From contig NZ_LHVK01000029.1 in NCBI RefSeq assembly GCF_001269905.1, positions 1-64,000 of the forward strand: 64,000 nt of DNA, written 5' to 3'. The position numbers and the translations under genes are program-made. Origin of the DNA: Pseudomonas corrugata. Lineage in GTDB: Bacteria > Pseudomonadota > Gammaproteobacteria > Pseudomonadales > Pseudomonadaceae. This document shows positions 35,653 through 44,224 of the stretch, piece by piece (the first letter of the stretch is position 1; every line of letters starts with the position of its first letter). The notes under the pieces were generated by a model. It searched no databases, was not told where the DNA came from, and saw only the letters and a program-made list of their open reading frames with translations.

Positions 35653-37376
35653 AACTCAGGCCCCATGGAAAAGTGCAATCGAATACCGCCCTCGTCGTCC
35701 AAGGCATGGGCCAGGTCGAGGCGGATCGGGCCTACCGGCGATACCCAGCGCACGCCAACCCCCACGCCGGTCTTGAGGCTCGGCAGTTCAAGGCTGTTGA
35801 AGGCGTTCCCCTGGTCGATGAAAGTCGCGACCCGCCATTTTTCAGCAATCGAATACTGGTATTCGAGGCTACCGGCGATCATGTAGCGACCTCCGATGCG
35901 ATCGCCTTCGTTGTTTTCCGGCGACAGGCTCTGATAATCGTAGCCGCGTACGCTCTGGTCGCCGCCGGCAAAAAAGCGCAGGGACGGCGGAATGGATTTG
36001 TAGCCATTGGTGGCGCTGCCCCCCACCTGGGCACGGGCCAGCAGCCGATGCTTGTCGAACACGGTGGTCAAGCCCTTGACCATGGCAGTGCCGTAGACCA
36101 CGTTGTTGTCCGATCCCAGGCCTTCCTTGGCGACCTTGGTGTCGAACTGCAAGCGATAACCGTGGTGCGGATCGATGCGGTTGTCGCTGCGCAGATACGA
36201 GTAGCTGACGCCCGGCATCAGCAGTGTGCTCAGGCCCGAATCGTCACCCAGGCGATACTCCTCGCGCTGCCATTTGAGCGACACCACCCGCTGCCAGCCA
36301 CTGGGCAACTTGCTGTGCCATTCAGGGCCCACGGTCAGCAGTTTGCTGAGGCTGTCGGTATCGGCCAGTTCTTCATTCTGATAACCGCCGGCGTAGCGCA
36401 GCTTGTCGGTCAGCGGCGGGTCCAGCGGCACGTCATACCACAAGCCGACGTTCTGCCGGGGTGCCGACACTTCCGTTTCCCAGCCATAGCTGTGGCCCTG
36501 TGGATTGACCCAGTGACGCGTCCAGTTGGCTTTGGCCCGCGGGCCGACGTCGGTGGAGAACCCCAGCCCCAGGCCCATGGTGCGCGGCTTGCGGGTGTCG
36601 AGCTTGACGTCGACCGGAATCACGTTGTCTGTCGCGGCTGTTGGCGCCGCATCCACGCGCACGCCTTCGAAGTAACCGCTCGACTGCAGCGCCTGGTTCA
36701 GTTCGGCGATCAGCTCGGAGTCGTAGGCCGTGCCGGCCTTGAAGGGCACCATGCGATGCAACAAGTCTTCATCGAAGGGTGTGTCACCCTCGAAACGCAC
36801 CGGCCCCAAGGTATAGCGCGGCCCGCTGTCGTAGATCAGTTCGATATCGGCGATGCCGGCCTGGGGATCCACCAGCAGTTTCTGGCTGACGAACCGCCCG
36901 CTGAAGAAACCATAGCGCGAGGCCTGGTTCTGGATCGTTCGCTTGGCGTCTTCATAGCGACCATGGTTGAGCACTGCGCCCGGCTTGAGGGCGGCGTTGT
37001 CGGGTACGCGAAAAGCCTTGAGCGAACCCGCCGGGCCGTCGATGCGCACGGTGACATTGCGCAAATGCACGGGCTCGCCGGGATCGATGCTCAGGATCAG
37101 GCGCGGCGCCTTGCCACCCTTGACCTCGCTGTCGATCCGCGGCTGATAGTAGCCCAGTGCCTGGGCAGCTTTGCGCGCCTGCTCCTCGGCGCCACGACTG
37201 AAGCGCAGCAAGGCCTCTTCGTCACGATCGCCCAACCCACCGATGTAACCTTCGACGTTGGCCTTGAGTGCGTCATTGGACGGTTTGACCCGTACATTCA
37301 ATTCACTTTGTGCCAGCACCGCACAGCTGAAGGACAGCAGGAGCGCGGCACTGGTTATTCGTCCTGGGAGTTTCAT
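35649..37376 (-). CDS. tamA: translocation and assembly module protein TamA
   Basis: The 575-residue Omp85-family barrel has a signal peptide (SAALLLSFSCAVLA), three POTRA-type repeats (about 22-265), and a C-terminal beta-barrel with the conserved loop motif VRGYDYQSL and the end LALDLAHALDDEGGIRLHFSMGPEL-like. The ATG at 37376 is chosen because the signal peptide begins there; the frame is open further upstream, but that part overlaps the next gene antisense-free region and lacks coding sense. It partners TamB. Confidence 0.93.
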   Translation of the reverse strand: MKLPGRITSAALLLSFSCAVLAQSELNVRVKPSNDALKANVEGYIGGLGDRDEEALLRFSRGAEEQARKAAQALGYYQPRIDSEVKGGKAPRLILSIDPGEPVHLRNVTVRIDGPAGSLKAFRVPDNAALKPGAVLNHGRYEDAKRTIQNQASRYGFFSGRFVSQKLLVDPQAGIADIELIYDSGPRYTLGPVRFEGDTPFDEDLLHRMVPFKAGTAYDSELIAELNQALQSSGYFEGVRVDAAPTAATDNVIPVDVKLDTRKPRTMGLGLGFSTDVGPRAKANWTRHWVNPQGHSYGWETEVSAPRQNVGLWYDVPLDPPLTDKLRYAGGYQNEELADTDSLSKLLTVGPEWHSKLPSGWQRVVSLKWQREEYRLGDDSGLSTLLMPGVSYSYLRSDNRIDPHHGYRLQFDTKVAKEGLGSDNNVVYGTAMVKGLTTVFDKHRLLARAQVGGSATNGYKSIPPSLRFFAGGDQSVRGYDYQSLSPENNEGDRIGGRYMIAGSLEYQYSIAEKWRVATFIDQGNAFNSLELPSLKTGVGVGVRWVSPVGPIRLDLAHALDDEGGIRLHFSMGPEL

Positions 37377-37452
37377 GGCGCGGATGCTAACACGGGCTTG
37401 GGAGCCTGATAGAACCGGACATGTCTCAAAAGTTCGCAGACCGGGAGCAGGT

Positions 37453-38103
37453 TCAGGCCGATGCGCTTTGCAAAACCTGGGGATTGGGGTGGAAGAACAC
37501 GTGCTCGCGGATCGGTCCGACCGCAATCTCACCGATTTCCTCATACCCCTGGCGCTTATAGAACTCCAGGTACCGCGGGTTGCCGGTGTCCAGTACCACA
37601 CCCTGGGAGTGCTCATCCACCGCGCACCAGTTGTGCACCGCCTGGAGCAACTGCTCGCCAAAATGCTTGCCCTGAAACTGTGGATGCACCCCCAGCAGCG
37701 GCAGCACATGGACCGCGTCCGACGGCAGACAACCCGTCACCGCCGCGTGGTATTCCAGGTAGCGCCGGGTGCAACGGAAACCGGTACTCAACACCATGCG
37801 CAGGCGCCAGGCCCAGCTTTCGGTGATGCCCAGGCGGCGTTGGGGGGGAGCGATCAGGGCGATACCGATCAGCCGGTCATTGACCAACAAGCCGATGGCT
37901 GGCAACTCCTGGAGAAAATGCTGCTTGACCAGCTCCCGCACCGTCGCCCTCACCCGTTGCTCATAACCCGGGCGCTCGGACTCGAACAGGTAGCTGAACG
38001 TCGGCTCATGGCGATAGGCCTGGTACAGCAACGAACGGGCTTCACGGGAATAGCCGCTGTCGAGCATGTGGATATCGGCGATGGCGGTGGCGGTTTCAGG
38101 CAT
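37453..38103 (-). CDS. GNAT-family N-acetyltransferase
   Basis: The 216-residue product has the acetyl-CoA site pattern LLGVHPQFQGKHFGEQLLQAV (Q/RxxGxG/A type) and the C-terminal VVLDTGNPRYLEFYKRQGYEEIGE typical of GNAT strands 6-7. The N-terminus (ARSLLYQAYRHEPTFSYLFESERPGYEQRVRATVREL) is that of the YkkB-like drug/toxin acetyltransferase subgroup. Substrate unknown. The ATG at 38103 follows GGAGATTCC; the longer frame upstream reads through a REPIN. Confidence 0.82.
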   Translation of the reverse strand: MPETATAIADIHMLDSGYSREARSLLYQAYRHEPTFSYLFESERPGYEQRVRATVRELVKQHFLQELPAIGLLVNDRLIGIALIAPPQRRLGITESWAWRLRMVLSTGFRCTRRYLEYHAAVTGCLPSDAVHVLPLLGVHPQFQGKHFGEQLLQAVHNWCAVDEHSQGVVLDTGNPRYLEFYKRQGYEEIGEIAVGPIREHVFFHPNPQVLQSASA

Positions 38104-38133
38104 GGTGGGGAATCTCCTGGGCGGGCTTGGTGA

Positions 38134-38266
38134 GGCCTGGGCGGGGGCTTTGTGGGAGCAAGGCATGCCCGCGATACAAGCGCCACGATCTCTGAAAGAT
38201 CGCGTTAGCTTTATCGCGGGCAAGCCTTGCTCCCACAGTTTGCTCCTACAGAGCCCTCGCTACAGG
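38134..38266. repeat. REPIN, class B, inside a decayed second hairpin
   Basis: The inner REPIN (38151-38237) has arms TGTGGGAGCAAGGCATGCCCGCGAT and ATCGCGGGCAAGCCTTGCTCCCACA. It is flanked by weakly inverted GGGCGGGGGCTT and AGCCCTCGCTACAGG, a decayed form of the GGCGAGGGGA hairpin seen intact at 45653. Confidence 0.72.
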
Positions 38267-38352
38267 ACATTAGCAGTGCATTTGTCCTACTGCCACGCTG
38301 GCTCCTCTCCGACATGTCAGCTAGCATCGCAGTTTTGCCAGGACAGCCGACC

Positions 38353-39165
38353 ATGAAGATCGTCTCCTTCAACATCAACGGGCTGCGCGCCCGCCCCCAT
38401 CAGCTGGCGGCGCTGATCGAGAAACATCAGCCGGACGTAATCGGCCTGCAGGAAACCAAGGTCCACGATGAACAATTCCCCCTGGCCGAAGTGCAAGCCT
38501 TGGGTTACCACGTGCATTACCACGGGCAAAAAGGCCATTACGGCGTCGCCCTGCTCTCCCGTCAGGCGCCGCTGAGCCTGTACAAAGGTTTCGAGGGCGA
38601 CGATGAAGACGCCCAACGGCGCTTTATCTGGGGCACGTTCGCCGATGCCAATGGCGTGCCGGTCACCATCATGAACGGCTATTTCCCACAAGGTGAAAGC
38701 CGTGATCATCCAACCAAGTTCCCGGCCAAAGAACGTTTCTACAGCGATCTGCAGCTGCTGCTGGAAAGCCGCTTCAGCAGCGACCAGCCCGTGGTAGTGA
38801 TGGGCGACGTGAACATCTCCCCGGAAGACTGCGACATCGGCATCGGCCCGGACAACATGAAGCGCTGGCTGAAGACCGGAAAATGCAGCTTCCTGCCGGA
38901 AGAGCGCGAATGGATGGCCCGTCTGAAGAACTGGGGCCTGGTGGACAGCTTCCGCCACCTGAACCCGGATGTCACCGACCGCTTCAGCTGGTTCGACTAC
39001 CGCAGCCGCGGCTTCGAGGACGAACCCAAGCGCGGCCTGCGCATCGACCTGATCCTGACCTCCCACGGCCTGCTGCCACGGGTCAAGGATGCCGGTGTGG
39101 ACTATGAACTGCGGGGCATGGAGAAACCTTCGGACCATGCGCCGATCTGGCTGCAATTGAGCTGA
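38353..39165 (+). CDS. xthA: exonuclease III
   Basis: The 270-residue AP endonuclease/3' exonuclease acts in base-excision repair. Catalytic residues are in place: Asn7 (SFNING), Glu34 (LQETK), the GDVNISPEDCDIG Asp/Asn pair, and SDHAP near the C-terminus. The length matches the family, and the ATG at 38353 gives the canonical MKIVSFNINGLRAR. Monocistronic. Confidence 0.96.
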   Translation: MKIVSFNINGLRARPHQLAALIEKHQPDVIGLQETKVHDEQFPLAEVQALGYHVHYHGQKGHYGVALLSRQAPLSLYKGFEGDDEDAQRRFIWGTFADANGVPVTIMNGYFPQGESRDHPTKFPAKERFYSDLQLLLESRFSSDQPVVVMGDVNISPEDCDIGIGPDNMKRWLKTGKCSFLPEEREWMARLKNWGLVDSFRHLNPDVTDRFSWFDYRSRGFEDEPKRGLRIDLILTSHGLLPRVKDAGVDYELRGMEKPSDHAPIWLQLS

Positions 39166-39185
39166 TCCCAAGACCTGCACTAACC

Positions 39186-39280
39186 CCTGTGGGAGCGAGC
39201 CTGCTCGCGATAGCGGTGGGTCCGCTTGCATTGATGTTGAATGTGCCGCCGTCATCGCGAGCAGGCTCGCTCCCACAAGG
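39186..39280. repeat. REPIN, class A
   Basis: Arms CCTGTGGGAGCGAGCCTGCTCGCGAT and ATCGCGAGCAGGCTCGCTCCCACAAGG are inverted, behind xthA. No outer GGCGAGGGGA arms surround it. Confidence 0.85.
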
Positions 39281-39358
39281 GTCGAGGGTGATTGTCATCT
39301 CTCAGTAACCTGACTGACTTAATCTTCCGGCATTTCTCTGGGTTCAAAAGGTGCCGAG

Positions 39359-40690
39359 ATGCGGCTTCGGGTGGGTTGTTTCGTGCTGTGGCTGCCGCTC
39401 GCGGCCTCGGCCACCGATCTGCCGGTTCCCGAGCAGCGTCCTGCCTTGCGCATACAGGGTTCGAACACCATTGGCGCGACACTCGGTCCGGCCCTGGCCA
39501 AGGGGTTGATGGAAGATCAGGGCCTGCTCAAGGTCAGCAGCGAAATCACCGGCCATGACAACGAGCAGCGCATCGTCGGCCGGACCGCCGATGGCCGGCG
39601 CGTGGAGATCGACATCGCCGCCCACGGCTCCAGCACCGGATTCGCCGCCCTCAAGCAGGGCAACGCCGATCTGGCCGCCGCTTCCCGGCCGATCAAGGAC
39701 AACGAGCTGAAGGAGCTGCTGCCCCTGGGGGATTTGAAAAGTCCTACGGCCGAGCAGGTCATCGCCATTGATGGCCTGGCTATTATCCTTCACCCACGCA
39801 ACCCGCTGCGTCAGTTGAACACGGTGCAACTGGCGAAAATCTTCAGCGGCGAAGCGAAGACCTGGGAGTCGGTGGGCAGCGTCGGCGGGCCGATACGGCT
39901 CTACGCCCGGGATGACCGGTCCGGCACTTACGACACCTTCAAGGAACTGGTGCTCAACCGCCAGGGCAAACGACTGGATCCCGCCGCCCTGCGCTTCGAA
40001 TCCAGCGAACAGTTGTCCGATGCCGTCAGCCAGGATCCCCAAGGCATCGGTTTCATCGGTTTGCCCTATGTACGCCAGGCGAAGGCACTGGCGATTGCCG
40101 ACGGCGATTCCCAACCCATGTTGCCGTTGAACAACCTGATTGCCACTGAGGACTACCCGTTGTCCCGGCGGTTGTTCTTCTACCTGCCGCCCCAGACGAG
40201 CACCCCATGGGCCGAGGCGCTGGTGGCGTTCACCCAAAGCGACAAGGGCCAGGCCATCGTCGCGGCGAACGGGTTCATCGCCCAGACCGTTCGGGCCATG
40301 GCCGTCACGCCCAATGCGTTGATGCCGGAAGGCTACCAGGCCTTGAGCCGCCACGCCCAACGCCTGACCGTCAACTTCCGCTTCGCCGAAGGCAGCGCCA
40401 GCCTCGACAACAAGGCCCGCCAGGACCTGAGCCGCGTGCTCGACTACCTCCGACAACACGGCAAAACCGAACGGCATGTCACGCTGGTGGGTTTCGGCGA
40501 CGCCAAGGACGATCCGGCGCGAGCGGACCTGCTGTCCAAGTTGCGGGCCATGGCGGTGCGACGTGAGCTGGTCAGGAACGGCGTGACGCTGCGGGAAGTA
40601 CGCGGGTTCGGCGCGCTGATGCCAGTGGCGGCCAATAGCGAGGATGAAGGCCGGATCAGGAATCGGCGGGTGGAGGTTTGGGTGTACTGA
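39359..40690 (+). CDS. PstS-like substrate-binding protein fused to OmpA domain
   Basis: The 443-residue protein has a signal peptide (LRVGCFVLWLPLAASA). Residues about 25-320 are a phosphate-binding-protein-like (PBP_like_2) domain: IQGSNTIGATLGPALAKGL, AAHGSSTGFAALKQGNADLAAASRPIK, RDDRSGTYDTFKELVL, IGFIGLPYV. Residues about 330-443 form an OmpA-like peptidoglycan-binding domain (VNFRFAEGSASLDNKARQDLSRVLDYL, RRELVRNGV, NRRVEVWVY). There are no transporter genes nearby. It could hold phosphate or another anion at the cell wall; the role is unknown. Confidence 0.85.
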   Translation: MRLRVGCFVLWLPLAASATDLPVPEQRPALRIQGSNTIGATLGPALAKGLMEDQGLLKVSSEITGHDNEQRIVGRTADGRRVEIDIAAHGSSTGFAALKQGNADLAAASRPIKDNELKELLPLGDLKSPTAEQVIAIDGLAIILHPRNPLRQLNTVQLAKIFSGEAKTWESVGSVGGPIRLYARDDRSGTYDTFKELVLNRQGKRLDPAALRFESSEQLSDAVSQDPQGIGFIGLPYVRQAKALAIADGDSQPMLPLNNLIATEDYPLSRRLFFYLPPQTSTPWAEALVAFTQSDKGQAIVAANGFIAQTVRAMAVTPNALMPEGYQALSRHAQRLTVNFRFAEGSASLDNKARQDLSRVLDYLRQHGKTERHVTLVGFGDAKDDPARADLLSKLRAMAVRRELVRNGVTLREVRGFGALMPVAANSEDEGRIRNRRVEVWVY

Positions 40691-40709
40691 AATCTTCCGA
40701 CCGCCCCCC

Positions 40710-40830
40710 TGTGGCGAGGGGATTTTGTGGGAGCAAGGCTTGCCCGCGATACAGGCGCTCGGTTCCCCGGTAAATCGCGTGACGTTCATCGCGGGCAAGC
40801 CTTGCTCCCACAAAAAATCCCTCGCTCCAG
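40710..40830. repeat. REPIN, class B, nested in second hairpin
   Basis: The inner REPIN (40726-40812) has arms TGTGGGAGCAAGGCTTGCCCGCGAT and ATCGCGGGCAAGCCTTGCTCCCACA. Outer arms TGTGGCGAGGGGATTTT and AAAATCCCTCGCTCCAG are inverted around it, the right one partly decayed. Confidence 0.85.
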
Positions 40831-40849
40831 GAACCCGGTGTTTACTGAA

Positions 40850-41170
40850 TTCGTTGCGATGTAGGCCGCAACCACATCGCCTTGCGCCATTGCCTACAAC
40901 TACGCCAGAATCCGCCGGCTTGTGCGCCTTGGGCCCCCGGCTTTATCGTTTTCCGGTCGCTGACGAATCAGCGATCGGGTTTGGTAGCCCGGTTTTCCTG
41001 GCGCATTGTGCAACCGGATGCAGGGGACGTTTTTGTCTTCTATTTGATGGTGGTCATGCGTAGGGCGTCCTCGGACGCGCCGGGTGCCAGGTAACCGGTC
41101 TACCAACCTTCGTATGGCCGCCACCCTTCGTTTGGTAGCGAGAGAGTGATGGCTCCAATTTAATTACCTG
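40850..41170 (+). promoter_or_regulatory. hairpin-rich leader upstream of DUF6124-like gene
   Basis: This 320-bp non-coding stretch carries a perfect 7-bp hairpin with CGAA loop at 40957-40974, a GCGTC-CTCG-GACGC hairpin at 41065-41078, a GGTA/TACC stem at 41090-41104, and TTTGGTAGC twice (40980, 41131) with the complementary CTACCAA between (41100). It resembles a structured RNA leader or embedded small RNA rather than decayed coding sequence. I know no named class that fits. Confidence 0.4.
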
Positions 41171-41181
41171 GAGCTTCAACC

Positions 41182-41514
41182 ATGTTCAAAGTAACCCCCA
41201 ACCCACCGAACACCGATCCCAACGCATCGGAACTCGACAAAGCCGCCAAGCGCGCCCTCGATTTCTACCTCAAGCCCCACCCGACCGAAGCGAAGACCGA
41301 TCCAGGCCAACTCTTCACCGTGGTCAACGGCGTCGACACCGAGTGCCTGCTCGCCAACCTCAGTGAAACCCTGTCCTCGGCCAACGCCATGGTCAGCGAC
41401 CTGGCGTTCGAGCTGGACGGCTCGCGGCGGCATGTGGCCCTGGGCATCCAGCAATTGATCGAACTGAGTGGATTGCTGGCTAACCGGGCGCTGGATAACG
41501 TCGACCCGCGCTAG
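41182..41514 (+). CDS. DUF6124-like Pseudomonas protein
   Basis: The 110-residue acidic/helical protein starts MFKVTPNPPNTDPNASELDKAAKRALDFYL and continues LFTVVNGVDTECLLANLSETLSSANAMVSDLAFELDGSRRHVALGIQQLIELSGLLANRAL. This matches a family with many paralogues in fluorescent pseudomonads, which I recall as DUF6124. There is no signal or membrane segment. ACCTGGAGC precedes the ATG. Function unknown. Confidence 0.75.
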   Translation: MFKVTPNPPNTDPNASELDKAAKRALDFYLKPHPTEAKTDPGQLFTVVNGVDTECLLANLSETLSSANAMVSDLAFELDGSRRHVALGIQQLIELSGLLANRALDNVDPR

Positions 41515-41533
41515 CCAATTCCACACACCCCTT

Positions 41534-41652
41534 TGTGGCGAGGGGACTTTGTGGGAGCAAGGCTTGCCCGCGATACAGACCACCAGGTTCCAAGGTAAAT
41601 CGCGTGAGCTTCATCGCGGGCAAGCCTTGCTCCCACAGGATTCCTCGCCACA
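41534..41652. repeat. REPIN, class B, nested in intact second hairpin
   Basis: The inner REPIN (41550-41637) has arms TGTGGGAGCAAGGCTTGCCCGCGAT and ATCGCGGGCAAGCCTTGCTCCCACA. Outer arms TGTGGCGAGGGGAC and ATTCCTCGCCACA remain recognisably inverted. It lies between the convergent DUF6124-like and carboxypeptidase genes. Confidence 0.87.
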
Positions 41653-41715
41653 GGGGGTATGCCTTAACCCACTGGGGATTGCCCCTCCACAGGATTTTGC
41701 ACTGGGTCCTGATGG

Positions 41716-42954
41716 CTACCCTCCTGCCAACTCCATGATCATCCGCGACAGCAGATAAACCCGTGGCACGACGCTTTCCACTTCCGCGTATTCCTCGGGC
41801 GTATGGATGTTGCCACCGACAATCCCGAAACCGTCCAGCGTCGGCGTGCCGACCCCGGCCGACAGGCTGGCGTCCGCCGCGCCGCCGCTGCCCTCTTCGG
41901 TGAGTTTGCGTCCCAGCTCGCCATAGATGCCCTGGGCCATGGCCATCAGGCGATCCGACTCCGCCGTCTGCGGCATTGGCGGCAGGCCACGTTTCAGGCT
42001 GGTGGTGACCTCGGTGTCGGCGATCAGTTTGCCCTGGGACACACGGGCCAGGTCTTTTTCGATACGGTCGAACTCTTCCGGCACGGCGGCCCGCACGTCA
42101 GCCTTGGCGGTGGCCTTGTCGGGGATCACGTTGGTGCGGTCGCCCGCGTTGAGCACCGTGAAGTTGATGGTGGTTTTCTTGTCCGCGTCGCCGAGCTTGC
42201 CGAGTTGGAGAATCTGGTGCGCCGCTTCCATCGCCGCATTGCGCCCCAGCTCTGGTGCCACACCGGCGTGGGACGCCTTGCCTTTGACCTCCACCAGCGC
42301 CGTGGCACTGCCCTTGCGCCACACCACCAGGCCGTCGGCCGGGCGACCCGGTTCCAGGTTGAGGGTCACGTCGTGGGCCTTGGCGGTTTTCTTGATCAGA
42401 TCGGTGGCGGCGTCCGAGCCGGTTTCTTCGCTGGCGTCGAGCAGGAACGTAATCTGCGCGTAGTTCTTGAAGTCCAGGTTCTTGAGCACCTTCAACGCAT
42501 AGATGCCAGCGACGATGCCACCCTTGTCGTCCATTACGCCAGGCCCGTAGGCGCGGCCGTCCTTGATATGAAACGGACGCTCGGCAGCCGAGCCTTCCTT
42601 GAACACCGTGTCCATGTGGGCCATCAGCAGGATCTTCGCCTTGCCGGTGCCCTTGAGGGTCGCCAGGATGTGCTGGCTGCCATCGGAATTCGGCACTTTT
42701 TCAATGCTGGCGCCCAGCTTCTTCAACTCATCGATGGCAATGTCACCAACCTGGGTCAGCCCCGGCACGTAGCCGGACCCGGAATCGATGTTCACCAGTT
42801 TTTCGAGCAGTGCCAGGGCCTCGCCTTTGTACTGTTCGGCATCGGCGAGGACCTTTTGATTCGGCTGTGCGAAGGCGGCGGGCGCCAAGGCACCAAGGGC
42901 CAGGCTCAGGCCCAGACTCACGGCCAGACGGGAGCGCAAAGCGGTAATCATCAT
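41716..42954 (-). CDS. cpg2: glutamate carboxypeptidase (carboxypeptidase G2 type)
   Basis: The 412-residue M20 metallopeptidase has a signal peptide (VSLGLSLALGALAPAAFA), so it is periplasmic or secreted. Zinc ligands and catalytic residues lie in LLMAHMDTVF, YGPGVMDDKGG, LDASEETGS, LNLEPGR and GGNIHTPEEY; the dimer domain is in the middle (GKASHAGVAPELGRNAAMEAAHQI). The length and start are close to Pseudomonas carboxypeptidase G2, which removes glutamate from folates. Other N-acyl-glutamates are possible substrates. Confidence 0.88.
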   Translation of the reverse strand: MMITALRSRLAVSLGLSLALGALAPAAFAQPNQKVLADAEQYKGEALALLEKLVNIDSGSGYVPGLTQVGDIAIDELKKLGASIEKVPNSDGSQHILATLKGTGKAKILLMAHMDTVFKEGSAAERPFHIKDGRAYGPGVMDDKGGIVAGIYALKVLKNLDFKNYAQITFLLDASEETGSDAATDLIKKTAKAHDVTLNLEPGRPADGLVVWRKGSATALVEVKGKASHAGVAPELGRNAAMEAAHQILQLGKLGDADKKTTINFTVLNAGDRTNVIPDKATAKADVRAAVPEEFDRIEKDLARVSQGKLIADTEVTTSLKRGLPPMPQTAESDRLMAMAQGIYGELGRKLTEEGSGGAADASLSAGVGTPTLDGFGIVGGNIHTPEEYAEVESVVPRVYLLSRMIMELAGG

Positions 42955-43163
42955 GATTCATCCTTGTTCCGTAAAGAAAGACTGCAGGGGCACCCTAACC
43001 CGAGCCCATGGGCAGCCGCTACCCGAAGGCGGGGGATTTAATTCCTGTAGTCCTCTGCGGATTTTGGCTATACATGACAAGGGGTATGCGCAGACAAGCA
43101 CCGTTTGCCCCATCGGCCCAGGTTGGCCGAACACATTCCGTTGTGGTTCATGGAGAGAAAGGC

Positions 43164-44093
43164 ATGCTGTTGTTGTGGGTGATCCTCGCTGTATTCGTTG
43201 TCTGGAGCTGGCTGACCTATCCGAGCATCGGCCAGGTGCTGTTCGACCTGAGCATGGCCGTGGAAACGCGTCTTTCCCGGTTGCACAAGATCACCGTGCC
43301 CATCAGCGAAATGACGGTGTCGACCCTGCAAGGCGGACCTTACGAAGCGTCCGGCTGCATCCTGATGCTGCATGGCTACAGTGCCGACAAGAACCTCTGG
43401 CTGCGGTTCGCCCGGCCCTTCGTCCGTGACTACCGGGTGCTGATCCCCGACCTGCCCGGCCATGGTGAAACCGGCTTCAAGGCCGGCGGCAGATATGACA
43501 TTCCGACCCAGGCCCGACGGGTGATCGAGTTGCTCGATGCCTGTGGCCTGGACAAGGTTCATGTGATCGGCAACTCCATGGGCGGTTACCTGGCAGCCTG
43601 GCTGGCAGCCACTTCGCCTGAGCGCGTGCTGACCCTGGCGCTGCTCAATCCGGCCGGCGTCACGTCTCCCCAGCCCAGTGACATGGAGCGCCAGGTGGCC
43701 GCCGGCCGGAACCCATCCCTCATGCGTTCGCGCAGTGACTTTCCACCGTTCTATGCGATGACCATGGACTCACCGCCCTGGGTACCGAAGGTGGTATTGG
43801 CGGCGGTGGCCGATAAATATGTCAGGTGCCGGGAAGAATTGGCGGAGATCTACGCGGACTTTAACGCCAGCCCGCCGATGGAGCCGCGTCTGGTCGACAT
43901 CCAAGCCCCGTCGCTGCTGCTCTGGGGCCACCAGGACCGGATGATCGACGTCAGCTGCGTGCCGGTGTGGAGCAAGGGCATCGCCGATCTGCGGGTGGAA
44001 ATCTGGGACGGGCTCGGCCACCTGCCGCCCATAGAAAAACCGGAACGGACAGCGGCGTTGTATCGGGGGTTTCTCAAGGGGTTGGGACAGTGA
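43164..44093 (+). CDS. alpha/beta-hydrolase, membrane-anchored
   Basis: The 309-residue product starts with one hydrophobic helix (LLLWVILAVFVVWSWLTY), then an alpha/beta-hydrolase fold: oxyanion motif LMLHGYSADKNLW, nucleophile elbow GNSMGGYLAAW (Ser), acid in LLLWGHQDRMID and His in DGLGHLPPIEKPE. It resembles lipase-type and meta-cleavage hydrolases. The ATG at 43164 follows GGAGAGAAAGGC; the longer frame from 43008 has no ribosome site. Substrate unknown. Confidence 0.85.
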   Translation: MLLLWVILAVFVVWSWLTYPSIGQVLFDLSMAVETRLSRLHKITVPISEMTVSTLQGGPYEASGCILMLHGYSADKNLWLRFARPFVRDYRVLIPDLPGHGETGFKAGGRYDIPTQARRVIELLDACGLDKVHVIGNSMGGYLAAWLAATSPERVLTLALLNPAGVTSPQPSDMERQVAAGRNPSLMRSRSDFPPFYAMTMDSPPWVPKVVLAAVADKYVRCREELAEIYADFNASPPMEPRLVDIQAPSLLLWGHQDRMIDVSCVPVWSKGIADLRVEIWDGLGHLPPIEKPERTAALYRGFLKGLGQ

Positions 44094-44224
44094 ACGTCCT
44101 GTGGGATCAGTCCCTGGCAGAATGAAGTCCTGAAGATTCTTCGTTTGCGGGGGCTGGAGAAGGCTGCGATCTTTCGTTCCACTTTCATTCCCAATTCCCA
44201 CAGCCCAAACCAGGAATTCTCACC

